Assembly (NCBI GenBank): GCA_030827135.1
Contig: JAURFE010000001.1
Location: 338,569 to 402,568, forward strand
Direction: 5' to 3'
Origin: Vicinamibacterales bacterium
Lineage (GTDB): Bacteria > Acidobacteriota > Vicinamibacteria > Vicinamibacterales > SCN-69-37
Length of the DNA stretch: 64,000 bases
Shown: positions 8,564-17,785 of the stretch, piece by piece
How the letters are laid out: each line of letters starts with the position of its first letter
How positions within the stretch are numbered: position 1 is the stretch's first letter
The notes under the pieces: generated by a model
Databases searched by the model: none
The model's input: only the letters and a program-made list of their open reading frames with translations
What the model was told of the DNA's origin: nothing
Position numbers and translations under genes: made by a program

Positions 8564-10762
8564 CTACCGACCGGGTTTGTACTCCCGTTCGATATGCCGC
8601 TCGAGCTGCGAGCGATAGAAGTAGACATCGCGGAGGTTCCCGGTCGCGTAGCGCTCGGCCTGGTCGTTGAAATGTTTTGAGCCGGGCACACCGTTCAACC
8701 CGCCGGCAGTAACCGCCTTGGCCCTCACCTGATCACCGAACTCCACGACCGCGACAAAGCTGTTGCCGCTGGTGCCGTACCACTTCTTCGTCTGGGGATA
8801 GGCACGCGCACCGAATGAGGCGAGCGATCCCCAGCGCGCCGACGCAAACATCACCGGGGTGCTCGGCATCGCGTCATTAAACGGCTGCACGATATCGCCG
8901 GTCAGGCGCTGGAACCGGTTGATTTCCCCCCATGGCGTCTGCCACGTCCCGAAGTCGGCGGCGAGTTTTGTGACGGCGGCATCCAGCGACTCCAGTCGCT
9001 GCCGAGGCGTCGCCCGCAGCTTCATGTAGTCGTACACCGACAGGCCGACCCGGCGCGCCTCGGCGCTCACCCGCTGCCAGAGGTCTTCGCCGTAGAAGAT
9101 CGCCACCGACGTCGGCACCGACGTGACCGACCAGCGATAGTCCCACCCTCGAAGAAGCGCGATGGGGTCGGCCAGTTTCGCTTTCAGCGGATTGGAGGCC
9201 GGCAGCGCCGCATACGCGCGCAGCAGCAGCGGAATCTGGATATCGAACTCCGGCAGGTAGCTGTCATACGCGGCCGCGATCAGCGAGTCGAGCGTAAACC
9301 CCTTCTTCCCGTTCAGTACACGAATCGCATGCACACCGCGCGGATTCTCGGAGCCCGAGTCCATGTAGGGCGGATAGTCCACCTGCTTCGGACTGTACGG
9401 GCCCGCCGCGGAATACGGATAGTTGTTCGTGTTGTAGACCCACCCATTCGGCGGATTCACCACGTTCGGCGACTCGTCAAACGTGTGCAGGCCATTCCAC
9501 TCGGTCGCCGGGTCGCTGCCATCCACCGGCTGCGTCCAGTCAAACCTGGCGTCGCGCCTCGGGACGAAGTTGGAGTGGAAGTACGCAATGTTCCCGTCCG
9601 CATCCGCGTAGAGGGTGTTGTTCGACGAGTTGGTGTGGAGGGCCATCACGTTCTTGTATTCGTCGATCGATCGGGCCTTGGTGCGCAGGTACGACTGCGA
9701 CAGCGCCTTGAGCGGCTCATGCATGAGCCGCACACTCACCCATTGGCCATCGACCTGCCGCACGATGGGACCACGATGCGTGCGGTACACGGTGAAGGTC
9801 TTCTCCGCCCGGCCGGATGCCGATGCATACGGAATCGTGATGGTGTTCGACTGCAGTGGCCGCTCCTCAGTCCCGACCCGGTAGGTGTACCGGCCGTCAG
9901 CCTGCTTCGTCACCGTCTCCAGATACTCGTCGATGTTGTCCACGCTGCTCGACGTATGCATCCAGCCGGCCCTGTCGTTGAACCCCTGGTAGATGAAGAA
10001 CTGGCCCCACGTCAGCGCGCCGTACGCGTTGAGTCCCTCCTCACTCACCATCTGGGCCTCCTCGCGGAAGAAGAACGACGTATGGGGATTGATGAGCAGT
10101 TGGGCCTTGCCGGATGCCGTGTTCGAGCCGGCGATCGCGAAGCCATTCGATCCGGTCGGTTCGGCCGGCCAGGCAAATTCGGGAGCATCGAGGCGAGCCA
10201 CCGTGACACCCGGTGCCGGTCCGCCATAAAAGGCCTCGAGCTGCCCGAGGCTGATGCTCTCGATATCCCCGCCGATGCTGCCCTCGCTGAAACTGAGCGC
10301 CATCCACGGTTCGAACCTGCCGATGACGCGCGGCTTCACATCGGGGTGCGTATGCAGGTAGAAGTTCAGGCCATCCGCCCAGGCATCCATCAGCGCCTTC
10401 AGCCACGGTTCAGCCTGCGCGTACATCGCCTGAAGCTCCGTCGGATTGATGAACAACTTCATCCGCAGGTCGCGATAGATCGCCCCCTCGCCTTCCGCTT
10501 CAGCCAGCCGGCCCTGCGAGTTGATGAAGTTGGTCTCGACCCGATGGAAGTCGTCCTCTGCCTGCGCATACATCAAGCCGAACACCACGTCGGCGTCGGT
10601 CTTGCCGTAGATGTGGGGCACACCCCAGTCGTCGCGAATAATCGTGATGCCGTCCGCCCTCGCCTGCCAGGCCGCGACCTCCGGACTCACCGCTGGTTCC
10701 TGGGCGCAGGAGGCGGCAAACAGGACCAGAAGCACCAACCACGTCGTCTTCAGCATCTTCAT
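8564..10762 (-). CDS. Penicillin-acylase-family N-terminal nucleophile hydrolase
   Basis: A 732-residue exported amidase, probably periplasmic, of the family that includes penicillin G acylase, cephalosporin acylases and acyl-homoserine-lactone acylases. The start is placed at the ATG at 10762, giving a lipoprotein-type signal (LLVLFAASCAQ); the frame extends 40 codons further upstream without protein-like sequence. DDWGVPHIYGKTDADVVFG is the family N-terminal motif. Autocatalytic processing is expected before S205 in TGSNGFAIAG, which would separate a small alpha chain from a large beta chain starting with the Ser nucleophile. Later family-type segments include RTHRGP and NNTLYADADGNIAY. It is divergent from the next gene, with 44 bases between starts. 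Whether the acyl substrate is a signal lactone, peptide or lipid cannot be told. Confidence 0.88.
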   Translation of the reverse strand: MKMLKTTWLVLLVLFAASCAQEPAVSPEVAAWQARADGITIIRDDWGVPHIYGKTDADVVFGLMYAQAEDDFHRVETNFINSQGRLAEAEGEGAIYRDLRMKLFINPTELQAMYAQAEPWLKALMDAWADGLNFYLHTHPDVKPRVIGRFEPWMALSFSEGSIGGDIESISLGQLEAFYGGPAPGVTVARLDAPEFAWPAEPTGSNGFAIAGSNTASGKAQLLINPHTSFFFREEAQMVSEEGLNAYGALTWGQFFIYQGFNDRAGWMHTSSSVDNIDEYLETVTKQADGRYTYRVGTEERPLQSNTITIPYASASGRAEKTFTVYRTHRGPIVRQVDGQWVSVRLMHEPLKALSQSYLRTKARSIDEYKNVMALHTNSSNNTLYADADGNIAYFHSNFVPRRDARFDWTQPVDGSDPATEWNGLHTFDESPNVVNPPNGWVYNTNNYPYSAAGPYSPKQVDYPPYMDSGSENPRGVHAIRVLNGKKGFTLDSLIAAAYDSYLPEFDIQIPLLLRAYAALPASNPLKAKLADPIALLRGWDYRWSVTSVPTSVAIFYGEDLWQRVSAEARRVGLSVYDYMKLRATPRQRLESLDAAVTKLAADFGTWQTPWGEINRFQRLTGDIVQPFNDAMPSTPVMFASARWGSLASFGARAYPQTKKWYGTSGNSFVAVVEFGDQVRAKAVTAGGLNGVPGSKHFNDQAERYATGNLRDVYFYRSQLERHIEREYKPGR

Positions 10763-10806
10763 GGCGGGCATTCTGCCATGGATGCCGCGCGCATATACTC
10801 TGGCCC

Positions 10807-11994
10807 ATGATGACCCCCTCGTGGCTTCGCAGTATGGTGGTGCTCGGTGTGCTGGCCTGTGGCGCGGCGCTGGTGACCGCACAAGGTCGTGGCGGCCAGG
10901 CCGGCACGGCCTTCCCTGGCGGGCGGATGAATGACGACGGCTCGCTCCTGCCGGCCGGGCCCGTGTCCACGCTGTTCTCCCAGGAGGCGTATACCCAATA
11001 CGAAATCCTGGAGCCCGGCTCCGAGGCCTTCGCCATCACGTATCTGCTCGAGAGTGCACGCGCGGGAGCCACCGAGATCACAAACGCCACGCGCGCCGGC
11101 AGCATGGGCACCAATATTTCCGTGTTTGACCCGCGCACGGGCCAGCCGGTGAAGTTCACCTACGACCTCGGTGCCAACGGGCAGTATGCCATCCGCGCGA
11201 CGCTCCCCTTCCCAGTGCCCGAGGGCGGCATCGGCCGCGTGCTCATCTACAAGACCTACACCGACGCGCGCACGTACCAGGTCAGCGGCGACACTATCAC
11301 CTGGGTCCGCAGTCTCAGCGGCTATCGCCTCGGCGTGGTGCTGCCGAAGGGCTATGCTTTTGTGTCCTCAAATGTCGCGGCGCAGATGTCGACGCTTCCG
11401 GACGGGCGGCTCAAGCTGGCCTTTGCCAATCCGAGCGGCCAGGCGAACAACCTGACCATCCACGCGAAGAAGACCACCGCCGCATTTACGCCGAGTCCGT
11501 ACAGGGACATGTTCTTCGACGACGTCAAGACGTTGTACGACCTTGGCGCACCGGAGGCGGGCACATTTTCGGTGGAACAGACCTACAGCGATTCCCGCAA
11601 AGGCCCCACCGCCACGCTCGACATCCTCACCTATCTCCCGCTGTCGAATCTCAAGGTGGTGGATCTGGACACGGCCACGGCGCTGACACCGGTCAAGTCC
11701 GGGGCGGTGACGCGTGTGACGCTCGGAGTCCCCATCACGAATGACAAGCAGAGCGCCCACCTGCGCGTGACCGGCACCGGCAGCGACGGCTACCGGCTTG
11801 TGAACGGCGAACTGGTCTTCGACCGTGAGTTGCACGGGCTTCGCAACACCGTCGTCCTTCCCGCGGGCTGGGACGTGTCTGGGGTGTCGCAGTCTGGCAC
11901 GGTCGGCCGCACACGCGAAGGCCGGGTGTTTGTCGCGTTCGTCAACCTGAACGCCGAGAACCACTTCCGCGTCACAATTCGAGCGCGGAAGTAG
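10807..11994 (+). CDS. Exported protein of unknown function
   Basis: A 395-residue protein with a clear signal peptide (MVVLGVLACGAALVTAQ). The mature part appears to consist of beta-rich domains, with segments such as FSQEAYTQYEILEPGSEAFAITYLLE and later a sandwich-like region ending in NAENHFRVTIRARK. I recognise no catalytic motif and no membrane segment after the signal. It is transcribed divergently from the acylase gene with a short shared upstream region, which might imply common regulation. A periplasmic or outer-surface role is inferred from the signal peptide only. Confidence 0.7.
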   Translation: MMTPSWLRSMVVLGVLACGAALVTAQGRGGQAGTAFPGGRMNDDGSLLPAGPVSTLFSQEAYTQYEILEPGSEAFAITYLLESARAGATEITNATRAGSMGTNISVFDPRTGQPVKFTYDLGANGQYAIRATLPFPVPEGGIGRVLIYKTYTDARTYQVSGDTITWVRSLSGYRLGVVLPKGYAFVSSNVAAQMSTLPDGRLKLAFANPSGQANNLTIHAKKTTAAFTPSPYRDMFFDDVKTLYDLGAPEAGTFSVEQTYSDSRKGPTATLDILTYLPLSNLKVVDLDTATALTPVKSGAVTRVTLGVPITNDKQSAHLRVTGTGSDGYRLVNGELVFDRELHGLRNTVVLPAGWDVSGVSQSGTVGRTREGRVFVAFVNLNAENHFRVTIRARK

Positions 11995-12117
11995 CCCCTG
12001 ATGTCGCGCTGAAGTACCGGCGAATGGTCTCGGCCGGCATGATGTCAAGATCCGGCCACGTCTCGATCACAAACCTCGTGGCCGGCAGATCAAACGGAAG
12101 GCCGTGGGGCACGCGGA
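11972..12117 (-). other. Possible coding remnant between two convergent genes
   Basis: On the minus strand, the short gap after the ankyrin gene reads as a protein-like frame ending at TGA 11974-11972 (for example FVIETWPDLDIMPAET), with G/C-rich third codon positions like real genes here. There is no start codon or ribosome site of its own, and both ends overlap neighbouring genes. It may be the tail of a lost gene or chance; I do not recognise the family. Confidence 0.2.
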
Positions 12118-13890
12118 CTACTTGCAGGCCTGACAGTTGTGGTTGTTCTTCGCGCCCATGCCTTCGAGCAGTTTGATGGTTTCCGGGAACGGCTGGGTCC
12201 GCTGTTCCGGGCTGTTGGCCATGTCCACGGTCGTCTGTCCGCTCCGGTTGACCGCCATCACGTTCGCGCCCTTCTTCACGAGATACAGAATCATCTCGTT
12301 GTCGCCGCGCGCGGCGGCGTGATGCAGGGCGGTGAACCCGTCGGCATCACGGATGTTCACGTCCACCCCGAGTTCCTCGAGAAAATACTTCGCCGCCGGC
12401 ATCCAGCCATCCGGCACGTACCGGTGCTGCTGCGCGACACGCGAGGTGCCATACCCCACACCGCTGGCGGCATGGAACGGCGGTATGTGCGCGCCCCCCG
12501 TGGGCACACCGGGCAATCCGGATGGATCATTGGCCCGCGCCGCCGACCCGAACGTCATCGTCGGCACATGCGGGTCGGCCCCCATCGAGACCAGCAACTT
12601 CATGGCCTCGACATCCAGAGCGTAGGCCGCGCGCCAGAAGGCCGTCGCGCCCGTGAACTCGACGCCCATGCGGCCGGCGTTGTACGCCGCATGCCAGATG
12701 TGGGACTTCACGCGGGCATTGGGATCGGCGCCCGCCGCCGCCAGGCGCTTCATCAACTCAAGGTACGAGGTCCGCTGCTGATGGCCGGCGGTCGGCTGCG
12801 GGTACCACGTTCGCAGCGCCCACTCGTTGTTGACAACCGCAAACAGCGGCGCCATCTCGTCGTCATTGGGCTGGTTCGCATCAGCCCCCTTCTCAAGCAG
12901 CGTCATGGCGATGTCGTACTGACCGTTCACAATGGCGACGAGCAGCGGTGTCGACTTGTCACCGGCCGTCGGCGTGTTCACGGGCTGCCCGGCCGCCAGC
13001 AGCAGGTCGACTGCGCCGGCAAACCCGTCACGGGCCGCATAGTGCAGCGCGGTGAGGCCACCCTGCTTGCCGATGTTGTCAATGTCCGAGGGGCCACGAG
13101 CTCCACCGCCCGCACGACCACCACCCGCGGCCGGTCCTGCGCCTCGCGCCTGTCCACGACCGCCTGCCGGAGTCTGCCCCCGTCCCGCCAGAGGCTGACC
13201 GCCACCAACGGTCGCCACGGGATCGTTCGTCGGAATCTCCGCGACAGGACGGCCCGTCGCCGCCGTCACCGCGCGATTGCGCTCCGCGCGTTCGGTCGAG
13301 TCCGCGCGCGAGCGCTGGACGTAATCGATCACCGTGGTCGGCCGCAGAATGTCGGCGCCCTGCGCGATCAGCACCCGCATGGCGTCGAGCCGGTTCTGCG
13401 AGACGGCAAACACCAACGGCGTGCGCCCATGCGTCCGATCCTGCACGTTCACATCGGCGCCACGCGCGAGCAGGGTCGCAACCGCGTCGGCCACACCCGC
13501 CTGCGCCGCCAGATGAATCGGCTGCACGCCCGTGTCGGTCACGGCCGCCACGGCGCTGCCGCCATCAAGCAGGCGTGAGATCACCTCGACGTGACCACGC
13601 GAACTCGCCAGGTGCAGCGGTGTGTAGTTGCCCAGCCGCGTCGGCAGGTCCACCTTCGCACCTGCCGACAGGAGCAGCGCGGTGGTCGCCGCGTCGCCGT
13701 TCAGCGACGTCCAGTGCAGGGCGGTCATGCCATCACCCTGCGCCGCGTTCACGTCGGCGCCGCCGGTGAGAAGCGCCTTCACCGCCGCCGCATCTCCGCG
13801 CATGGCCGCGTCAGCGACCGGCGTGTCGGATGACGATGCCGACAGGGTAGCCGTCAGCACGAAGGCGACGCCCGCGACGAGGCGCGTCAC
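12118..13890 (-). CDS. Exported ankyrin-repeat protein
   Basis: A 590-residue protein with an N-terminal signal (LVAGVAFVLTATLSASS) followed by many ankyrin repeats, seen as recurring GxTPLHxA-type units: GMTALHWTSLNGD, NYTPLHLASSRGH, GRTPLVFAVSQNR, GLTALHYAARDG, KSTPLLVAIVNGQ, GFTALHHAAARGDN. A Gly/Ala/Arg-rich linker around residues 230-265 separates the first block from the second. The C-terminus has two Cys (NCQACK). Ankyrin stacks bind partner proteins, so a scaffolding role outside the cytoplasm is likely. Its start overlaps the stop of the DUF1552 gene by 4 bases, so it is coupled to that gene and to the DUF1592-type gene before it. The association suggests that it binds one of these two partners. 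Confidence 0.85.
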   Translation of the reverse strand: MTRLVAGVAFVLTATLSASSSDTPVADAAMRGDAAAVKALLTGGADVNAAQGDGMTALHWTSLNGDAATTALLLSAGAKVDLPTRLGNYTPLHLASSRGHVEVISRLLDGGSAVAAVTDTGVQPIHLAAQAGVADAVATLLARGADVNVQDRTHGRTPLVFAVSQNRLDAMRVLIAQGADILRPTTVIDYVQRSRADSTERAERNRAVTAATGRPVAEIPTNDPVATVGGGQPLAGRGQTPAGGRGQARGAGPAAGGGRAGGGARGPSDIDNIGKQGGLTALHYAARDGFAGAVDLLLAAGQPVNTPTAGDKSTPLLVAIVNGQYDIAMTLLEKGADANQPNDDEMAPLFAVVNNEWALRTWYPQPTAGHQQRTSYLELMKRLAAAGADPNARVKSHIWHAAYNAGRMGVEFTGATAFWRAAYALDVEAMKLLVSMGADPHVPTMTFGSAARANDPSGLPGVPTGGAHIPPFHAASGVGYGTSRVAQQHRYVPDGWMPAAKYFLEELGVDVNIRDADGFTALHHAAARGDNEMILYLVKKGANVMAVNRSGQTTVDMANSPEQRTQPFPETIKLLEGMGAKNNHNCQACK

Positions 13891-15272
13891 AGCGCAAACT
13901 CCCCGGTGCTGTCGCCAAAACTCTTCACGTCGTCCATCCCGAGCCTGTGCATCATCGTGAGCATCACGTTCGCCATCGGCGTGTTGTCGGGCGCCTTGAC
14001 GTGAACGCCGCCTTCGAGCGCGCCGTTGCCCTTGCCGAGCATGATGAACGGACAGTTGCGATGGTTGTGCACGTTGCCGTTCGCCATCGGCGAGCCGTAC
14101 ATGATGAGCGTCTTGTCGAGCAGGCTGGCCTCGCCTTCCATCGTCGTCTTCAGCTTCTCGAGGAAGTACGGCAGGACGGAGACGTGGAACCTGTTCACCT
14201 CGGCGAACTCGCGGATGCGCGCTTCGGCGGTGCCGTGGTGCGACGCATTGTGGAAACCCGTGTCGACGCCGCTGCCCGGATACACGCGGCCGGAGCCGTC
14301 GCGGCCGAACTTGAACGAGAAGACCCGCGTGGTGTCGGAGATGAAGGCCTGCAGCTGCAGATCGAACATCAGCTTGACGTGTTCGTCCCAGGAGTCGGGG
14401 ACGCCCGCAGGCGCGCCGGGGAGCGCGCGCTCTTCTCCGCTGGTGTTCCTGGCTTCGATGCGCTGAATCCGCTGTTCAATCTCCCGCAGATTGGTCGCGT
14501 ACTGGTCGAGCCGCTGGCGGTCTGCGGGGCCGAGGTCGCGGCGCAACCCGTCCATCTGTCCCAGCAGCATGTCGAGAATGCTGCGGTCCGTGGCGCGCTG
14601 CATGGCGCGCTGTTCCGGCGTGCCGCCGACGCCGAACAATTGTTCAAACAGCACGCGCGGGTCCCGCACCATCGGCAGCGGCGTGTCGGGCGCCGCCCAG
14701 CTGATCGTGTCGGTATACACACAGGCGTAGCCATACGCGCACCCGCCGGACTGGTCGACCGGCTCGATGCTGATCTGCATCGACGGGATCGGCGTGTCCT
14801 TCCCGAACTGCTGCACATAGAGCTGGTCGAGCGACGTCCCGACGCGCACGTCCGAGCCCTCGGTCAGCTTTGGATGGGCGTGCGTATACATGACTGCACT
14901 CGACCGGAAGTGGTCACCGCCGACCTCTGCCGGCGATTGCGCCTCCGCCATCCGGGCGTCGGTGTTGCTGACGATGGTCAGGTAGTCGCGGAAGGGTTCG
15001 AGCGGGCTCAGGCTGCTGGTGGACAGGTCAAAACCCCGTCCGACCTTTTCGGGATTCCAGAGGTACTGCGACGCGCCCCACTCGCTGCAACCGGCGGCGC
15101 CATGCACCTGCTCGATGCAGATGAGCCGCGTGTGGTTCGCGGCCTGTCCTGCGGCGGTCCGGTCAAAAAGCGCGCGGGCGGGCACCATCGCGTCGAACAT
15201 CGGCAGCGCGACGGTGGCGCCGAGCCCTCGCAGGACGGTGCGGCGTGAGAGGTGTTTTCCAGTCAGAAACAT
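13887..15272 (-). CDS. DUF1552 protein with Tat signal
   Basis: A 461-residue protein of the DUF1552 family. The N-terminus LSRRTVLRGLGATVALPMFDAM is a twin-arginine signal, so it is exported folded, possibly with a cofactor. The body shows family features: CIEQVHGAAGCSEWG near residues 50-65, GGDHFRSSAVMYTHAHP, an FGRDGSGRVYPG segment, and LDKTLIMYGSPMANGNVHNHRNCPFIMLG near the C-terminus, rich in conserved His, Asn and Cys. The domain appears related to the alkaline-phosphatase-like DUF1501 group, but no activity is established as far as I know. It lies 11 bases downstream of the two-heme gene and overlaps the ankyrin gene, forming a three-gene operon. Confidence 0.88.
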   Translation of the reverse strand: MFLTGKHLSRRTVLRGLGATVALPMFDAMVPARALFDRTAAGQAANHTRLICIEQVHGAAGCSEWGASQYLWNPEKVGRGFDLSTSSLSPLEPFRDYLTIVSNTDARMAEAQSPAEVGGDHFRSSAVMYTHAHPKLTEGSDVRVGTSLDQLYVQQFGKDTPIPSMQISIEPVDQSGGCAYGYACVYTDTISWAAPDTPLPMVRDPRVLFEQLFGVGGTPEQRAMQRATDRSILDMLLGQMDGLRRDLGPADRQRLDQYATNLREIEQRIQRIEARNTSGEERALPGAPAGVPDSWDEHVKLMFDLQLQAFISDTTRVFSFKFGRDGSGRVYPGSGVDTGFHNASHHGTAEARIREFAEVNRFHVSVLPYFLEKLKTTMEGEASLLDKTLIMYGSPMANGNVHNHRNCPFIMLGKGNGALEGGVHVKAPDNTPMANVMLTMMHRLGMDDVKSFGDSTGEFAL

Positions 15273-15283
15273 GGCGGCGGCTC

Positions 15284-17707
15284 CTAGTGACTTGCGGCAA
15301 ACGCGGTGCTGAACGCGGCACTGCGCGTGATTCCGAGAATCAGGGATGACATACGGTAGTTGTTCCGGGCGGCCTCGCGCACGATGCGCCGGATGGTGGG
15401 CATGTCGCCCGGCTCGATGCGCCGGCCCAGCGCATAGGCCATCAGCGATTCCGTGAGGTGGGTGATCATGACGTCCGAGCGCTTCAGCAGCGCCGCGCGA
15501 AGGTCGGCAATCCCGGCAAGGGGCGTTCCGTCGTACATCACGCTGGATGTCAACACGGCCACGCCGCGATCCTTGATGCGCCAGGAGCCGTCCACGTCAA
15601 AGTTGTCCAGCGACAACCCAATCGGGTCGATCACGTTGTGGCAGGAACTGCACGCCGGGTTGGCCCGATGCGCGGCGAGCTGCTCGGCGACGGAGAGAAA
15701 GCGGCCGTCCTTGGCCTCACCGGCCTCCTCGAGATCAGGCACATTCGGCGGAGGGGGCGGAGGCGGACTGCCCAGCAGCACCTCAAGAATCCACTTGCCA
15801 CGCAACACCGGCGACGTGCGGTTGCCGTGGGACGTGAGGGTGAGAATACTGCCGTGTCCGAGCACCCCTCGACGTGTGGCATCGGGATACGACACGCGTC
15901 GGAAGGCCGGCCCCGCGACGCCGGCGATGCCGTAGTGCCGCGCGAGCCGCTCATTCACGAACGTATAGTCGGCCGTCAGCAACTCGGTGACCGGTCTGTC
16001 CGCGCGCACGAGATGATCAAAGAAGGCCTCGGTCTCCAGCGCCATGGACTCCGCGAGTAATTCGTCAAAGTATGGATAGTCCAGCGCGTCGGGTTCCACC
16101 TTGTCGAGGTCCTGCAGACGCATCCACTGCGAGGCGAATCGCGTCGCCAACGCTTCCGACCGGTGGTCGGCGAGCATGCGCTTCACCTGCTGGTCGAAGA
16201 CCTCGGGCCGGGACAGCTGTCCGCGGCTGGCAAGATCGATCAGCGTCTGGTCGGGAATCGTGCCCCACAGGAAGAACGACAGCCGCGACGCCAGGTCGAC
16301 GTCGGTGACGCGGTACACGCCGCCTGACGTCCCAGCCGCCGGCGCCTCTTCCAAGCGGAACAGGAAATGCAGACTCGACAACATCGCCTGCAGCGCCGTG
16401 CGCATGCCCGCGTCGAACCCGCCGGGGTTGCCCTGCGTCGCACCCTGCGTGTAGAAACGCAGCAACTCGTCCACGTCCGCCGCGGAGACGGGGCGCCGGT
16501 ACGCCGTCGCCGCCACCCGTTCGAGAATGCGGCGCGCACACGGGAGTTCCTCGGAGGCCGTCGCCGGCCGGCACGTCAGCACCGCGCGACGCGTCGGATT
16601 GTCGGACACACCGCGCACGTTGAACGGGCCGGTGATGGCGACATTGCGCAGGTGCGGCACGGTGGTGACGCCGTAGCCCAGACCGATCTGCGTGTCGGCC
16701 AGTGTGTGCTCCACCGGCTTGATGTAGTCGTCGACGACGCCTTCAAACTCTTTGAGAAACGCCACCGACACCCGGCGCGATCCCGCCGTGACGGCGATCG
16801 GCTCGGTGACCACCGACAGCCCCATGGGCGACGACTCCGAAATCCAGCGATCCACTTTCACCAGCGCCGCGCGCGCGCCGTCAATCGCCACTTCGAGATG
16901 AATCGGCCCCACGGTGCGTCCGTACAATTCGCCTTCCGGCGCACCGTGCAGCAGCATCTGGAACTTGTATTCGCCGTCGGCCGGGAAGTTGTGGACGACC
17001 GCGGTGCCTCCACGCGTGCCGAAGGGGGCGCCCTCGACGCGATCCAGTTGCGACCGGGTGCGCGGCACATCGTAGATCGTGGACCCGGCATCTGCCGCCG
17101 GGTCACCCAGCACCACGCGGCTCACGTGCGCCGCCGCGCGCAGATAGCCCTGCATCACGGTAGCGGACGGCATCTGCACGTCCGCAATATTGTCGAAACT
17201 GGCGCTGATGGTGTCTGCGGGCAGGAAGGCGTTGACGTCGATCGACACGCCGAACAACGTGGTCACGGCCGCCGCGTATTCGGCGCGATTCAATCGCTGA
17301 AACGATCGGCGCCCCGGGGGCGGCGTCGTCGCTGCGGCGTCAAGGGTCGCTTCCAGCCCTGCCACCAGCGCCGCCCGGATCGCCGGGTCCGGCTGATCAA
17401 ATCCCGCGGGCGGCATCATGCCGGCCCGCAGCTTGCGCACGACCTTCTCGGCGATCTCGGCCCGGTCACCGGCCTGCGCCGCCTTGAACCCATCCAGCGA
17501 CAACTCCCCCTTGAGGTCGTCGTCGTTGTGGCAGCTGCCGCAGTACTGCTCGATGACCTTGTCTTGCGCGGCGTGATCCAACGGCGCCACAGCCGGCGGC
17601 CCCGCCGGCCCCACCAGCGCGACCGTCGGCGCGGCAAACCCACCGGCGCGTACCGTCAGCGCGGTCAAAAAGAGCGCTGCCACCAGACCAAGTCCGACCT
17701 TCGTCAT
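15284..17707 (-). CDS. Two-heme DUF1587/DUF1592/DUF1588/DUF1585-type protein
   Basis: An 807-residue exported protein of the type common in Planctomycetes, Verrucomicrobia, Myxococcota and Acidobacteriota. After a signal peptide a planctomycete-type cytochrome c motif appears at C56-GS-C59-H60. The middle carries a DUF1587-like segment (FQRLNRAEYAAAVTTLFG), a beta-sandwich region, and DUF1592/DUF1588-like parts (LRFYTQGA, LDYPYFDELLAESMALETEAFF). A second heme motif lies at C686-SS-C689-H690 (CSSCHNVIDPIGLSLDNFD), followed by a C-terminal DUF1585-like domain (SDVMITHLTESLMAYALGRR). It should be a periplasmic or outer-surface diheme redox protein. Substrate and electron partner are unknown. 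It begins the operon with the DUF1552 and ankyrin genes. Confidence 0.9.
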   Translation of the reverse strand: MTKVGLGLVAALFLTALTVRAGGFAAPTVALVGPAGPPAVAPLDHAAQDKVIEQYCGSCHNDDDLKGELSLDGFKAAQAGDRAEIAEKVVRKLRAGMMPPAGFDQPDPAIRAALVAGLEATLDAAATTPPPGRRSFQRLNRAEYAAAVTTLFGVSIDVNAFLPADTISASFDNIADVQMPSATVMQGYLRAAAHVSRVVLGDPAADAGSTIYDVPRTRSQLDRVEGAPFGTRGGTAVVHNFPADGEYKFQMLLHGAPEGELYGRTVGPIHLEVAIDGARAALVKVDRWISESSPMGLSVVTEPIAVTAGSRRVSVAFLKEFEGVVDDYIKPVEHTLADTQIGLGYGVTTVPHLRNVAITGPFNVRGVSDNPTRRAVLTCRPATASEELPCARRILERVAATAYRRPVSAADVDELLRFYTQGATQGNPGGFDAGMRTALQAMLSSLHFLFRLEEAPAAGTSGGVYRVTDVDLASRLSFFLWGTIPDQTLIDLASRGQLSRPEVFDQQVKRMLADHRSEALATRFASQWMRLQDLDKVEPDALDYPYFDELLAESMALETEAFFDHLVRADRPVTELLTADYTFVNERLARHYGIAGVAGPAFRRVSYPDATRRGVLGHGSILTLTSHGNRTSPVLRGKWILEVLLGSPPPPPPPNVPDLEEAGEAKDGRFLSVAEQLAAHRANPACSSCHNVIDPIGLSLDNFDVDGSWRIKDRGVAVLTSSVMYDGTPLAGIADLRAALLKRSDVMITHLTESLMAYALGRRIEPGDMPTIRRIVREAARNNYRMSSLILGITRSAAFSTAFAASH

Positions 17708-17753
17708 GCATCCCCCGGGAAAACCGTGCCTATGGTAACCCGAGGTGGCGGGA

Positions 17754-17785
17754 TTCCGGAGTTCCTGGGTTCCGAAGTCCTAGGA
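17754..17785. repeat. 8-nt-period array (4 units), overlapping the MFS stop codon
   Basis: Four contiguous 8-mers: TTCCGGAG, TTCCTGGG, TTCCGAAG, TCCTAGGA. The last unit contains the stop codon of the minus-strand MFS gene (TAG, 17782-17780). It lies between the MFS gene and the two-heme gene. Confidence 0.75.

Noticed and set aside
9329-10810. Plus-strand frame of 493 codons opposite the acylase gene
   Set aside because: It is antisense to a conserved Ntn hydrolase, with biased composition and no domain.
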